This document shows, one piece after another, positions 27,549-34,964 of a DNA stretch of 59,538 nt. Made by a program: the position numbers and the translations under genes. Within the stretch, counting starts at the first letter, position 1; each line of letters starts with the position of its first letter. The DNA comes from Solirubrobacterales bacterium (GTDB taxonomy: Bacteria > Actinomycetota > Thermoleophilia > Solirubrobacterales > Solirubrobacteraceae). The DNA is taken from contig PLFX01000011.1 in assembly GCA_003138355.1 (NCBI GenBank), positions 124,520 through 184,057 of the forward strand. The letters run 5' to 3'. A model generated the notes under the pieces. The model saw only the letters and a program-made list of their open reading frames with translations. It did not search any database and was not told where the DNA came from.

Positions 27549-27596
27549 CCGGGCGGCGCATGCGCCGCCCGGCGCCTCGGCGCATGCGCCGAGGCG
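27549..27596. repeat. Tandem pair of perfect 24-bp palindromes
   Basis: Two abutting perfect palindromes (27549-27572 and 27573-27596) share the core GGCGCATGCGCC but have different outer arms (CCGGGC.. and CGCCTC..). They lie one base after the stop of glycosidase paralogue 2 and 52 bp before the L,D-transpeptidase start, both minus strand. Possible roles are tandem mRNA 3' hairpins, a cruciform or a dimeric protein site. No T-tract is present. Confidence 0.85.
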
Positions 27597-27597
27597 T

Positions 27598-28809
27598 TCA
27601 GTGGTTCAGGTACACCGCGAAGAAGTCGCGGTCGTCGGGCGTCAGGTAGCGCGTTGTCGGACGGTTCATGTCGGGGAGGAGGTTCGCGGGCGCGAGCGCG
27701 TTCCAGCCGCCGTAGGTGATGAAGCTGACCCAGTAGGAGTTGATGTCGAGCTCCATCGCGCGCACCGCGCCGGCGCGGACCAGCGCCTGGGCGAGGCTGA
27801 CGACGGTCTGGTCGTTGCCCGCGACATAGATCAGGTTGCCGTGGCGATCGATCCCGATCGCCGAGCGCCAGACGAGGATCGCGTTGCCGACCGTCGTGCC
27901 CCACGCCGAGGTCGTCGACAGGGTCGGGTTCGGCCGCCCATCGTTGACGATCAGCGGCAGGTTCTGGCGTGCGTAGGAGATTCCCGCGGGCGCGCGCTTG
28001 CCGAACTTCCAGTCGACGATGTCGACCCTGCCGTTGCGGTAGCCGACGAACGTCGCCAGCCCGTTGACCATCGGCGCGTAGGTGTGGCCGTAGACCGTGT
28101 AACCGCCAAGCGAGTCGCTCAGCTTGAAGCCGCTGTTGAAGGTCGCGAGGAGGCTGCCGCGGTTCGCGAGCGGCACCTCCATGGGACCACGCGTCGGCAG
28201 CGTAACCGCCGGCTCCAGGCGACCCGGGTAGAGCGCGATGTGCGTCTGCTTCGTGTTGATCCAGGCCATGCCGACGACAACACGTGGGTAGTCGGGCTCG
28301 TCGCGGATTGTCGTGACCAGCAGCGGCGGCTGCTTGCCAAGGTCCGGCCGAGTCGCATGCCATACGCCCTCGCCCGCAAGCCAGGGCCAGATCAGGGGCC
28401 GCACCCGGGCCGGGCGCAAGCCGGCACGGATCGCAGAAACGTGACTCGCGACGACCGCGCCGCGGCCGACGTTCGGGAGCGACTTCAAGGTCGGACCCCC
28501 CTTTGCCGGCGCCGTCAGCGTGTAGTACCAGTTCTCGACCTGCGCGACGACGCCGACAAGACCGTTGTCGCGCAGCCATTCGACGCTGCGCACGCCGAGC
28601 GCAGTGTTCGACGGTGACGAGGCCATCTCGGTGAACGAGACGACCGCCGGGATGAGCGCAACGAGCGCGGCAACGATCGCGACGCGCCGCAGGCGCCGCA
28701 GGAGCTCAGCCGGCCCGGGGCGCAACTCGCGCGACATGCGCGACGCGTTTGCCATTGCCATCGCGACAACGATAGATAGGCGTCGCGTCGCGACGCGACT
28801 GCGCGCCAC
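27598..28809 (-). CDS. Phosphodiester glycosidase family (NAGPA domain) membrane protein, paralogue 2
   Basis: 403 aa from GTG 28809. One membrane segment (VAIVAALVALIPAVVSFTEM) follows a basic N-terminus. Core blocks parallel paralogue 1: VEWLRDNGLVGVVAQVENWY, NSGFKLSDSLGGYTVYGH, WRSAIGIDRHGNLIYVAG, MELDINSYWVSFITY and YLTPDDRDFFAVY at the C-terminus. It is predicted to hydrolyse a sugar-phosphodiester outside the cell. It is divergent from the DPA operon, with a dyad in the shared promoter. ATG alternatives exist 16 and 24 codons in. Confidence 0.85.
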   Translation of the reverse strand: MARSRVATRRLSIVVAMAMANASRMSRELRPGPAELLRRLRRVAIVAALVALIPAVVSFTEMASSPSNTALGVRSVEWLRDNGLVGVVAQVENWYYTLTAPAKGGPTLKSLPNVGRGAVVASHVSAIRAGLRPARVRPLIWPWLAGEGVWHATRPDLGKQPPLLVTTIRDEPDYPRVVVGMAWINTKQTHIALYPGRLEPAVTLPTRGPMEVPLANRGSLLATFNSGFKLSDSLGGYTVYGHTYAPMVNGLATFVGYRNGRVDIVDWKFGKRAPAGISYARQNLPLIVNDGRPNPTLSTTSAWGTTVGNAILVWRSAIGIDRHGNLIYVAGNDQTVVSLAQALVRAGAVRAMELDINSYWVSFITYGGWNALAPANLLPDMNRPTTRYLTPDDRDFFAVYLNH

Positions 28810-28824
28810 AGGGATGTGAGTCTT

Positions 28825-28844
28825 CTCTAACCGTCCTGTTAGAG
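28825..28844. promoter_or_regulatory. Dyad in the divergent promoter of glycosidase 2 and the DPA operon
   Basis: CTCTAAC (28825-28831), six bases, GTTAGAG (28838-28844): a perfect 7-bp dyad, continued by GCCCGTTTAG (28844-28853). The TTAG elements repeat every 11 bp, one DNA turn. A related GCCCGCTTAG lies at 33483-33492. A regulatory site for an unknown factor is inferred. Confidence 0.5.
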
Positions 28845-29025
28845 CCCGTTTAGCGCGTCCAGTGAGCTCCCCGCCGGCGCGAGCACGAGCCCGGCGGTCT
28901 ACTGGTTTGAGTTGACGACTCAGGCGCCGCCGGCCGGCCCGGGACCCCGACGCATGAGAACAGTCTCACCATCCGGCGGTCTTACCCCAGGAGGGACTGT
29001 TTCTCGCTGTGAAAAGGTATTGGCG

Positions 29026-29952
29026 ATGGGCTCCGCTGAATTAGCCGCCTCGCTGCCGGCGGTCGCAGGCCAGCAGGCACGCAGCGCCCGGACTTCGGCG
29101 ATCGCTCTCCTGCGGGCGGCGAGGCCCAAGCAATGGACGAAGAACCTCCTGGTGCTTGCAGCCCCGATGACGGCGGGCGTGCTCGATGACGTAGGGGACC
29201 TCGAGCGCATCGCGCTCGCGATGGCGGTCTTCTGCATGCTCTCGAGCGCGACCTACCTGGTCAATGACGTGCGCGACCGCGAGCAGGATCGCCAGCATCC
29301 GGTGAAGTGCAGGCGCCCGATCGCGGCGGCCGTGCTGAAGCCGCGCACGGCGCTTGCCGCGGCCGGCGTGCTGGTGATCGTCGCGCTGGCGCTAGCGATG
29401 GCGCTGCGCTGGCAGCTCGCGCTGGTCGGCGCCTGTTATCTCGCGCTGACGACGACCTATTCAGTCTGGTGGCGGCGCGTGATCGGCCTCGACATCCTCG
29501 CGATCGCCGCCGGGTTCGTGCTCAGGGCGGCGGCCGGCGGCGCGGCAGTCGACGTCGGCCTCTCGCGCTGGTTCCTGCTCGTGACCTCGTGCGGGGCGAT
29601 CTTCGTGGTGGCAGGGAAGCGCTACGCCGAGCTGCGCGAGGAACGTACGAGCGTCCCGTCGCGGCACAGCCTCGGCCGCTACTCGGTGACTGCGCTGCAA
29701 GCCATCCTGGCCCTCGCCGCCGCCGGAGCGATCAGCGCGTATGTCCTCTGGACCACGACCCGTCACCAGCAGGGACCGTGGTACGAGTTGACGATCATCC
29801 CCGTGGTGCTCTGGTTCTGGGGCTACGCGAGGCTCGTCGCACGCGGCGCGGGCGAGACGCCCGAGGAGCTGATCCTCGGCGATCGGCCGCTCCTGGTCGT
29901 GACGCTCGGCTGGACGCTGCTCTTCGTGAGCGCCCTCTATGTCGGTCCTTGA
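29026..29952 (+). CDS. ubiA: Decaprenyl-phosphate phosphoribosyltransferase (UbiA superfamily)
   Basis: 308 aa from ATG 29026 (AAAGG about 9 bases upstream; the frame opens earlier at TTG 28912 without similarity). Eight or nine membrane segments. The prenyl-phosphate site is NDVRDREQDRQHPVKCRRPI, with YSVWWRRVIGLDILAIAAGF as the second polar loop and FVVAGKRYAELREE as in Rv3806c-type enzymes. It moves 5-phosphoribose from PRPP to decaprenyl phosphate, the first committed step to decaprenyl-phosphoryl-arabinose. It overlaps dprE1 by 14 bp. Confidence 0.88.
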   Translation: MGSAELAASLPAVAGQQARSARTSAIALLRAARPKQWTKNLLVLAAPMTAGVLDDVGDLERIALAMAVFCMLSSATYLVNDVRDREQDRQHPVKCRRPIAAAVLKPRTALAAAGVLVIVALALAMALRWQLALVGACYLALTTTYSVWWRRVIGLDILAIAAGFVLRAAAGGAAVDVGLSRWFLLVTSCGAIFVVAGKRYAELREERTSVPSRHSLGRYSVTALQAILALAAAGAISAYVLWTTTRHQQGPWYELTIIPVVLWFWGYARLVARGAGETPEELILGDRPLLVVTLGWTLLFVSALYVGP

Positions 29953-31345
29953 GCGCGGGCGCGCAACCCGCCTCGGGGCGCGTGCAGGTCGCCGCCTGAG
30001 CGGTTGGGGGCGCACGACGTTCAGTCGCGCCCGCGTCGTGCGCGCAAGCTCGCACGACGAGGTCGTGGCACTGCTCGGCGAGGGCGAGAGGACTCGCGAC
30101 GGCGTGCTGGCGCGCGGCGCAGGGCGTAGCTACGGCGACGCGGCGCAGGTTGCCGGCGGCACCGTGCTCGATCTGACCGGTCTCGCAGAGACGATCGAAA
30201 TCGATCGCGAACGGAAGCTCGTTCGGGTCGACGCGGGCGTCACTTACGCGCAGCTGCTCGCGCGCCTGATTCCGGCGGGACTGATGATCCCGGTGATTCC
30301 GGGGACGCGCCACGTGACGCTGGGCGGCGCGATCGCGAGCGACGTTCACGGCAAGAACCACCCGGTGGACGGCAGCATCGCCGGGCTGGTCGAGGCACTC
30401 ACGCTCGTCACCCCCGGCGGTTGCGTTTACGAGCTGACAGCCGAATCCGGCGGCGAGCTGCTCGCGACGACAATCGGCGGCCTCGGCCTGACCGGGGTCG
30501 TCACGTCGGCGACGCTACGGGTCGAGTCACTGGCCGCTCCCGGCTGGCTCGTGGATACCGACCGGACGGATTCGCTCGAGCAAACGCTGGCGCTGATGTC
30601 GCGCGATGAGGGCCACCGCTACAACGTCGCCTGGCTCGACCTGCTGGCGCGCGGCGCGCAGAGCGGGCGCGCCGTTGTCACGCGCTCGCGTGACGCGCAG
30701 CCCGGCGAGCTTCCCAGCGACGGGGCGCCGCGCGAGGACCTCTCGCACGCTTCGCGCCTGACGATTCCGCCCGGCTTCCCGGGGTGGGTGCTCCAACCGC
30801 TGGCGATCGCAGCCTTCAACGGCCTCCGCTGGCGCGCCTTCCCGCGACACGAGCGCGGCAAGCCCGTGCGCGCGGAGCACCACTTCTTCCCGCTCGACGG
30901 GTTCGGCGCCTGGAACCGCCTCTACGGCGCGCAGGGCTTGTTCCAGTACCAGTTCGTCGTCGGCGATCAGCACGCCGACGTTCTGATCGATGCCGTCCGA
31001 CTGCTGGCGGCGCGACGCGTTCCGGTCTTCCTCGCGGTGCTGAAGCGGCTGGGAGAAGCCGACGGCTGCCCGCTTTCATTCCCGATGCCGGGCTGGACGC
31101 TGGCGCTCGACATCCCGGCCGGCGCGGCGGGCGCCAGGCAGACGCTCGATGCGCTCGACGAACGAGTCGCCCAGTGCGGCGGCCGCGTCTATCTCACGAA
31201 GGACGTGCGGCTTCGGCGCGACCTGCTCGAAGCCATGTACCCCGAGCTCGGCCGCTTTCACGCGGCGCGCGAGCTCGTCGACCCGGACGGCGTCATGCGC
31301 TCGGACCTCGGACAGCGTCTCGGCCTCTGCGGGCCGCTGCGATGA
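29939..31345 (+). CDS. dprE1: Decaprenylphosphoryl-beta-D-ribose 2'-oxidase (FAD)
   Basis: 468 aa, FAD-dependent VAO-type oxidase. FAD-binding: ARGAGRSYGDAAQ and IPVIPGTRHVTLGGAIASDV followed by HGKNHPVDGS, the DprE1 signature. The C-terminal substrate domain has LKRLGEADGCPLSFPMPGW and LTKDVRLRRDLLEAMYPEL. It oxidises the ribose 2'-OH to the keto form. At the position of M. tuberculosis Cys387 (target of benzothiazinones, in NICVDF) this protein has Ala (TLALDI, codon 31103-31105). Flanked by ubiA and dprE2 with overlaps. Confidence 0.9.
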   Translation: MSVLERGRATRLGARAGRRLSGWGRTTFSRARVVRASSHDEVVALLGEGERTRDGVLARGAGRSYGDAAQVAGGTVLDLTGLAETIEIDRERKLVRVDAGVTYAQLLARLIPAGLMIPVIPGTRHVTLGGAIASDVHGKNHPVDGSIAGLVEALTLVTPGGCVYELTAESGGELLATTIGGLGLTGVVTSATLRVESLAAPGWLVDTDRTDSLEQTLALMSRDEGHRYNVAWLDLLARGAQSGRAVVTRSRDAQPGELPSDGAPREDLSHASRLTIPPGFPGWVLQPLAIAAFNGLRWRAFPRHERGKPVRAEHHFFPLDGFGAWNRLYGAQGLFQYQFVVGDQHADVLIDAVRLLAARRVPVFLAVLKRLGEADGCPLSFPMPGWTLALDIPAGAAGARQTLDALDERVAQCGGRVYLTKDVRLRRDLLEAMYPELGRFHAARELVDPDGVMRSDLGQRLGLCGPLR

Positions 31346-32088
31346 GCGAGTACAAGCGCGCGATCGTGCTCGGCGGCGGTTCGGAGATCGCGCTCGCCAT
31401 CGTCCGCGCGACCGTCGCGGCGGATGCGCACGTGCTGCTCCTCGGGCGCGCGGGACCACACCTCTCAGGAGCCGCCGACGCGCTTCGCGGCGACGGCTAT
31501 CGCGACGTGCAGACCGACCTCCTCGACGCCGACGACACGCCGAGTCATGGCCGCGTGCTCGGCGATGCGTTCGCTCGGCTCGGAGGCGCCGACCTCGTCG
31601 TGCTTGCCGTTGGCCTGCTCGGGGAGCGCAGCGGCGTGCCGGCAGACGTTGACGGGGCCGTCCGGGTCCTGAGCACCAACGCCGTCGGCGCGGGATCGCT
31701 CCTGCTGCACGCGGCGAAGGAGCTCAAAGACCGTGGCGGTGGAACTCTCGTCGTCCTCTCGTCAGTCGCCGGCGAGGTGGTCCGGCCCGCCAACCTGGTC
31801 TACGGCGCGTCGAAGGCGGCGCTCGATGCCCTGGCGCGCGGAACCGGCGATGCGCTACGCGGCGATGGCGTGCGGGTGCTCGTCGTCCGGCCGGGATTCG
31901 TCCGAACGCGGATGACGAGCGGCTTGCGCGCCACGCCCTTCGCGATCGACGCTGCGGCCGTCGGGCGCGCCGTGGCCCGCGGGCTCGAGCGGGGCAAGAC
32001 GGTGATCTGGGCACCAGCGGCGTTACGCTGGATGTTGCTCGTGCTCAAGGTCATGCCGCGAACCGTGATCCGGCGCCTACCGCTATGA
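31342..32088 (+). CDS. dprE2: Decaprenylphosphoryl-2-keto-erythro-pentose reductase (SDR)
   Basis: 248 aa from ATG 31342, overlapping the dprE1 stop (ATGA). NAD(P) site IVLGGGSEIALAIVRA, catalytic Ser in LVVLSSVAGE and Tyr/Lys in YGASKAALDALARG. The C-terminal helix (LRWMLLVLKVMPRTVIRRL) may be membrane-associated as in Rv3791. It reduces the DprE1 product to decaprenyl-phosphoryl-arabinose, the donor for arabinosyltransferases. Identification rests mainly on operon position plus the unusual GGGSEI dinucleotide motif. Confidence 0.87.
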   Translation: MSEYKRAIVLGGGSEIALAIVRATVAADAHVLLLGRAGPHLSGAADALRGDGYRDVQTDLLDADDTPSHGRVLGDAFARLGGADLVVLAVGLLGERSGVPADVDGAVRVLSTNAVGAGSLLLHAAKELKDRGGGTLVVLSSVAGEVVRPANLVYGASKAALDALARGTGDALRGDGVRVLVVRPGFVRTRMTSGLRATPFAIDAAAVGRAVARGLERGKTVIWAPAALRWMLLVLKVMPRTVIRRLPL

Positions 32089-32390
32089 GCCTTCCCGACC
32101 CCCGCCACGAGCTTCCGCCGAGAACCCGCGAACGCTCGGAGACGGGAGCACAGCGGGCGCTGCGCCGGCGGCGCCGGCGCGTGGCCGGCCAGCGCCGCTT
32201 CGACGTCCTCGTCGGCGTCGTGGTCGGGATCGTCGGCGTTCTTCTCGCGCCCGGGGTCGCGATGGCGGCACTGATCGCGATCCTCGTCCTCCTCGCGCTC
32301 GGGATCTATGCACTAGTCGCGCGACGGCGACGGCGACGGCACCGTGTGCGCCGCCGGTTGCCGCGGGCCGGCAACTCCGCCGCGCGCTAA
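32085..32390 (+). CDS. Small membrane protein downstream of dprE2
   Basis: 101 aa from ATG 32085, overlapping the dprE2 stop by 4 bases. A highly basic N-terminus (RALRRRRRRVAGQRR), two adjacent membrane segments (VLVGVVVGIVGVLLAPGVAM and ALIAILVLLALGIYALVA) and a basic tail (RRRRRRHRVRRRLP). No family recognised. Translational coupling suggests a role with the DPA enzymes, perhaps as an anchoring partner; this is inference. Its last bases overlap the stop of the convergent glycosidase 3. Confidence 0.65.
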   Translation: MSLPDPRHELPPRTRERSETGAQRALRRRRRRVAGQRRFDVLVGVVVGIVGVLLAPGVAMAALIAILVLLALGIYALVARRRRRRHRVRRRLPRAGNSAAR

Positions 32391-33391
32391 CGCGCGACCA
32401 CAGTCAGGAAGTCGCGCGTGTCGGGGGCCAGCAGCTGGCCGGCGATGCCGAGCTGGCCTGGCACGAGCGGATTCGCGACCGGGCCGCCCGCGTGGTGGAC
32501 GTAGAGGTATCCGGCCACCCAGTCCGGGTTGATGTCGAGCTCGATGGCCCGGACGACGCCCGCTGCGATCAACGCGCTCGCGAGCGAGGCGGGCGTGAGG
32601 TGCTCGCCGGCCGCCCAGATGAGCTCGCCGCTCGCCGTGATCCCGAGCGCTGAGCGCGCAACGACCGTCAGGTTCTGGATCGTGTTGCCCCAGCAGGTGG
32701 TGATGCAGGTTGAGACCGTCGGCGCGGCGAGTGCGTTCGAGACGAGGAGGAGCTGGTTCTGCAGCACCGAGTAGACCTTCTCGCCGGGGCTGGGGATTCC
32801 GGCGCCCCAGGCACCGATGTCAGTCGTGCCGTTCGCGTAGGTGACGATCGAAGCGAGCCCCTTCTTGAGCGGGACAGCAACGTGACCGCCGGAGACGAAG
32901 CCGACGTTCGAGTAGGTCAGCTTGAAGCCACCATTGAAGCCGGCGATCACCTGGTGGACCTCGCGCCCGCCGATCTGGTCGCCGTAAGTCCAGCCGGTCG
33001 TGCCGCCGTCGAGCGAGCCGGCGTGGAGGTCAACGCGCAGCTTGGCCTGATCGAAGCGCATCAGCGTGACACCGCCCCGCTGTGCGAGCCAGGCGGCGGG
33101 CTGGGAGCCAACGCTCGCAACGGCAGTCCAGCTCGGCCCCGGAGCTACCGGCACGGTCACGACCGGTGGGCTGGCAAGCAGGACGCGCAGCTGCGCATGG
33201 CGGGGGACCAAGGCACGCGCGTCCTTGCGACCCGCCGCGCGCGGCGCCTGCGCAGTTGGCAGCGCGAGCGCCACCAGGACGACCACTGACACCGTGGCCG
33301 ATGCGAGCGCAACGGCGCGGCGCCGTGCGTAGACGGCGCGTGAAGCCGGCGTATTGCGCCTCATCCGGCCTCGGGCCTTGCGGTTCACCAT
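32387..33391 (-). CDS. Phosphodiester glycosidase family (NAGPA domain) membrane protein, paralogue 3
   Basis: 334 aa from ATG 33391, shorter at the N-terminus than the other two. One membrane segment (AVALASATVSVVVLVALAL). Core: WTYGDQIGGREVHQVIAGF, NGGFKLTYSNVGFVSGGH, ARSALGITASGELIWAAG, IELDINPDWVAGYLY and LLAPDTRDFLTVVAR at the end. Two Cys in STCITTCWGNT may bond. Convergent with the DPA operon and divergent from the redox operon. Probably acts outside the membrane on an envelope phosphodiester. Confidence 0.84.
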   Translation of the reverse strand: MVNRKARGRMRRNTPASRAVYARRRAVALASATVSVVVLVALALPTAQAPRAAGRKDARALVPRHAQLRVLLASPPVVTVPVAPGPSWTAVASVGSQPAAWLAQRGGVTLMRFDQAKLRVDLHAGSLDGGTTGWTYGDQIGGREVHQVIAGFNGGFKLTYSNVGFVSGGHVAVPLKKGLASIVTYANGTTDIGAWGAGIPSPGEKVYSVLQNQLLLVSNALAAPTVSTCITTCWGNTIQNLTVVARSALGITASGELIWAAGEHLTPASLASALIAAGVVRAIELDINPDWVAGYLYVHHAGGPVANPLVPGQLGIAGQLLAPDTRDFLTVVAR

Positions 33392-33458
33392 TGTGAATCC
33401 TCGGGCGGGGACTCAAGTACTCCTAATGCGCGGATGAGGAGGCTCTCACCGCACCGAA

Positions 33459-33492
33459 CGCCCGCTTGAGAGGGTTCTAATCGCCCGCTTAG
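33459..33492. promoter_or_regulatory. Direct repeats in the divergent promoter of glycosidase 3 and the redox operon
   Basis: CGCCCGCTT occurs at 33459-33467 and 33482-33490, 23 bp apart; the second continues to TTAG and resembles the element at 28844-28853. It lies 37 bp upstream of the redox operon start (33529) and 68 bp from the glycosidase start (33391). Regulator unknown. Confidence 0.4.
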
Positions 33493-33528
33493 GACAGGTT
33501 GTGGCGCGCTCGCAGAATCCATTGGGCG

Positions 33529-33879
33529 ATGTCCTACGCCAGCGATCAACCGCGCGTGCCCCGCAGTCCGCGAGCACCCCGCGCGCATGCCTTCTCGGAG
33601 ACCGAGCTCGCCGAGCGCCGACGGATCCAGATCCGCGACGGTGGGTTATGGCGGATCGGAGCCGCTACGCGATGGTTGCTCGCGGGCGCGCTCAGCGCGA
33701 CCGGCGCGCTCGCACTGCTCGCCGCCGGCACCTTCCACGGGCACACCCTCGCACCGGCTACGGCCCAGGCCGCGAGTGCGAATCCCCAAACAACCGGCAC
33801 CGCCGGTCCGATCGCAGCGCCGGCACAACCGCCGACGACCTCGGCCGCCCCGGCAGTGGTCGTTTCGGGCGGCTCGTGA
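33529..33879 (+). CDS. Membrane-anchored protein with Pro/Ala-rich exterior tail (redox operon gene 1)
   Basis: 116 aa from ATG 33529 (MSYASDQPRVPRSPR). Cytoplasmic basic N-terminus with FSETELAERRRIQIRDGGLW, one membrane segment (WLLAGALSATGALALLAAGTF) and a low-complexity Thr/Ala/Pro exterior. No haem, flavin or metal motif. It ends with GTGA shared with the start of the ferric-reductase-like gene, so co-translation is likely. Possible structural partner; function unknown. Confidence 0.65.
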   Translation: MSYASDQPRVPRSPRAPRAHAFSETELAERRRIQIRDGGLWRIGAATRWLLAGALSATGALALLAAGTFHGHTLAPATAQAASANPQTTGTAGPIAAPAQPPTTSAAPAVVVSGGS

Positions 33880-34964
33880 ATACGCTTGCCGCTGCCGGGC
33901 CCACCGCGCTGTGGTACCTCACGCGCGCGACGGGCGCTGTCTGCCTCGTCCTGTTGACCGTCACTGTCGTCCTCGGCGTCGCCGGCGCGAGCCGAGTGCA
34001 AACGCAGGGCTGGCCGAGATTCGTCGTCGAAGGGGTGCACCGAAATGCGTCGCTGCTCGCGATCGTGATGCTCGCCGTGCACATCGTGACGACGGTGCTC
34101 GATCCGTTTGCGGGGATCAGCCTCGTCAACGCGATCATCCCGTTCACGGGGAGCTACAGGCCGATCTGGCTGGGCCTCGGGGCGCTCGGCTCGGACCTGC
34201 TGATCGCGCTCGTACTCACGAGCCTCGTCCGCCGGCGTCTCGGCCAGAGGACCTGGCGCGCGACGCATTGGCTCGCCTACCTCTGCTGGCCGGTGGCCGT
34301 CGTCCACGGCCTCGGGACCGGTAGCGATGCCCGCACGTGGCTGACGGTGATCACGGCCGCCTGCGTCATCGCGGTCGTGCTGGCGATCTGGGCGCGCGCG
34401 GCGTACAGCTGGCGCGGCAGCAGTGGCCTGCGAGTCGGGACGGTCGCCGCCTCGATCGGCCTGCCCGTACTGCTCGTGGTCTGGGCCGCGGGCGGTCCGC
34501 TCGCACGGGGCTGGGCGTCAAAGGCGGGCACGCCCGCCGCGCTGCTCGCGCGCACCACCCATGGGCAGGCGTCCGCGTCGCTCACGAGCACAAAGCTTCC
34601 GGCACTGCCCGCCACAACGAGCCTTCGTGGCAGCGTCAGCGACACGCAAACGAGTAGCAGCGTAGAGGTGAATATCGCGCTGAGCTCGCCGCTCCCCGCG
34701 CTCGCCGCACTCGACGTGCGGATCTACGGCTCGCAGATCGCCGGCGGCGGCGTCTCGATGAGCTCGAGCGCGGTGACCGCGGGCAGCGCAGGCCAGCCCG
34801 ACCACTTCACCGGGATCGTGACAGCGCTGGCCGGAAACGAGATCAGGGCGCGCATCGGCAACGCCCACGACGGCGTGATCGAGCTCGATCTCGTGGTCTC
34901 ACTCGACCCCGGTACCGGCGCCGCTTCGGGCACGTTGACGATTACAAGAGCCGAGTCGCGATGA
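33876..34964 (+). CDS. Ferric-reductase-like transmembrane cytochrome b with exterior C-terminal domain
   Basis: 362 aa from GTG 33876. Six membrane segments contain two pairs of His placed like FRE/NOX haem ligands: HRNASLLAIVMLAVH and HWLAYLCWPVAVVH, for two haems b across the membrane. Unlike NOX or FRE there is no FAD/NAD domain; those functions may be supplied by the next genes. The last ~130 residues (SLRGSVSDTQTSSSVEVNI to TLTITRAESR) form an unknown beta-rich domain, probably outside. It includes DPGTGAASGT, vaguely like an ApbE flavinylation motif but with Ala at the acceptor position. Confidence 0.85.
   Translation: MNTLAAAGPTALWYLTRATGAVCLVLLTVTVVLGVAGASRVQTQGWPRFVVEGVHRNASLLAIVMLAVHIVTTVLDPFAGISLVNAIIPFTGSYRPIWLGLGALGSDLLIALVLTSLVRRRLGQRTWRATHWLAYLCWPVAVVHGLGTGSDARTWLTVITAACVIAVVLAIWARAAYSWRGSSGLRVGTVAASIGLPVLLVVWAAGGPLARGWASKAGTPAALLARTTHGQASASLTSTKLPALPATTSLRGSVSDTQTSSSVEVNIALSSPLPALAALDVRIYGSQIAGGGVSMSSSAVTAGSAGQPDHFTGIVTALAGNEIRARIGNAHDGVIELDLVVSLDPGTGAASGTLTITRAESR

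Noticed and set aside
27549-27596. Twin palindromes as a CRISPR or a terminator
   Set aside because: No spacer-repeat pattern, and no T-tract after either palindrome.
26765-28579. 604-codon minus-strand frame spanning two genes
   Set aside because: Only the part from 27496 encodes the L,D-transpeptidase; the rest is a shadow of glycosidase 2.
33501-33875. Frame upstream of the FRE-like gene
   Set aside because: It is out of frame with, and overlaps, the better-supported membrane protein 33529-33879; the GTGA coupling supports the later start.
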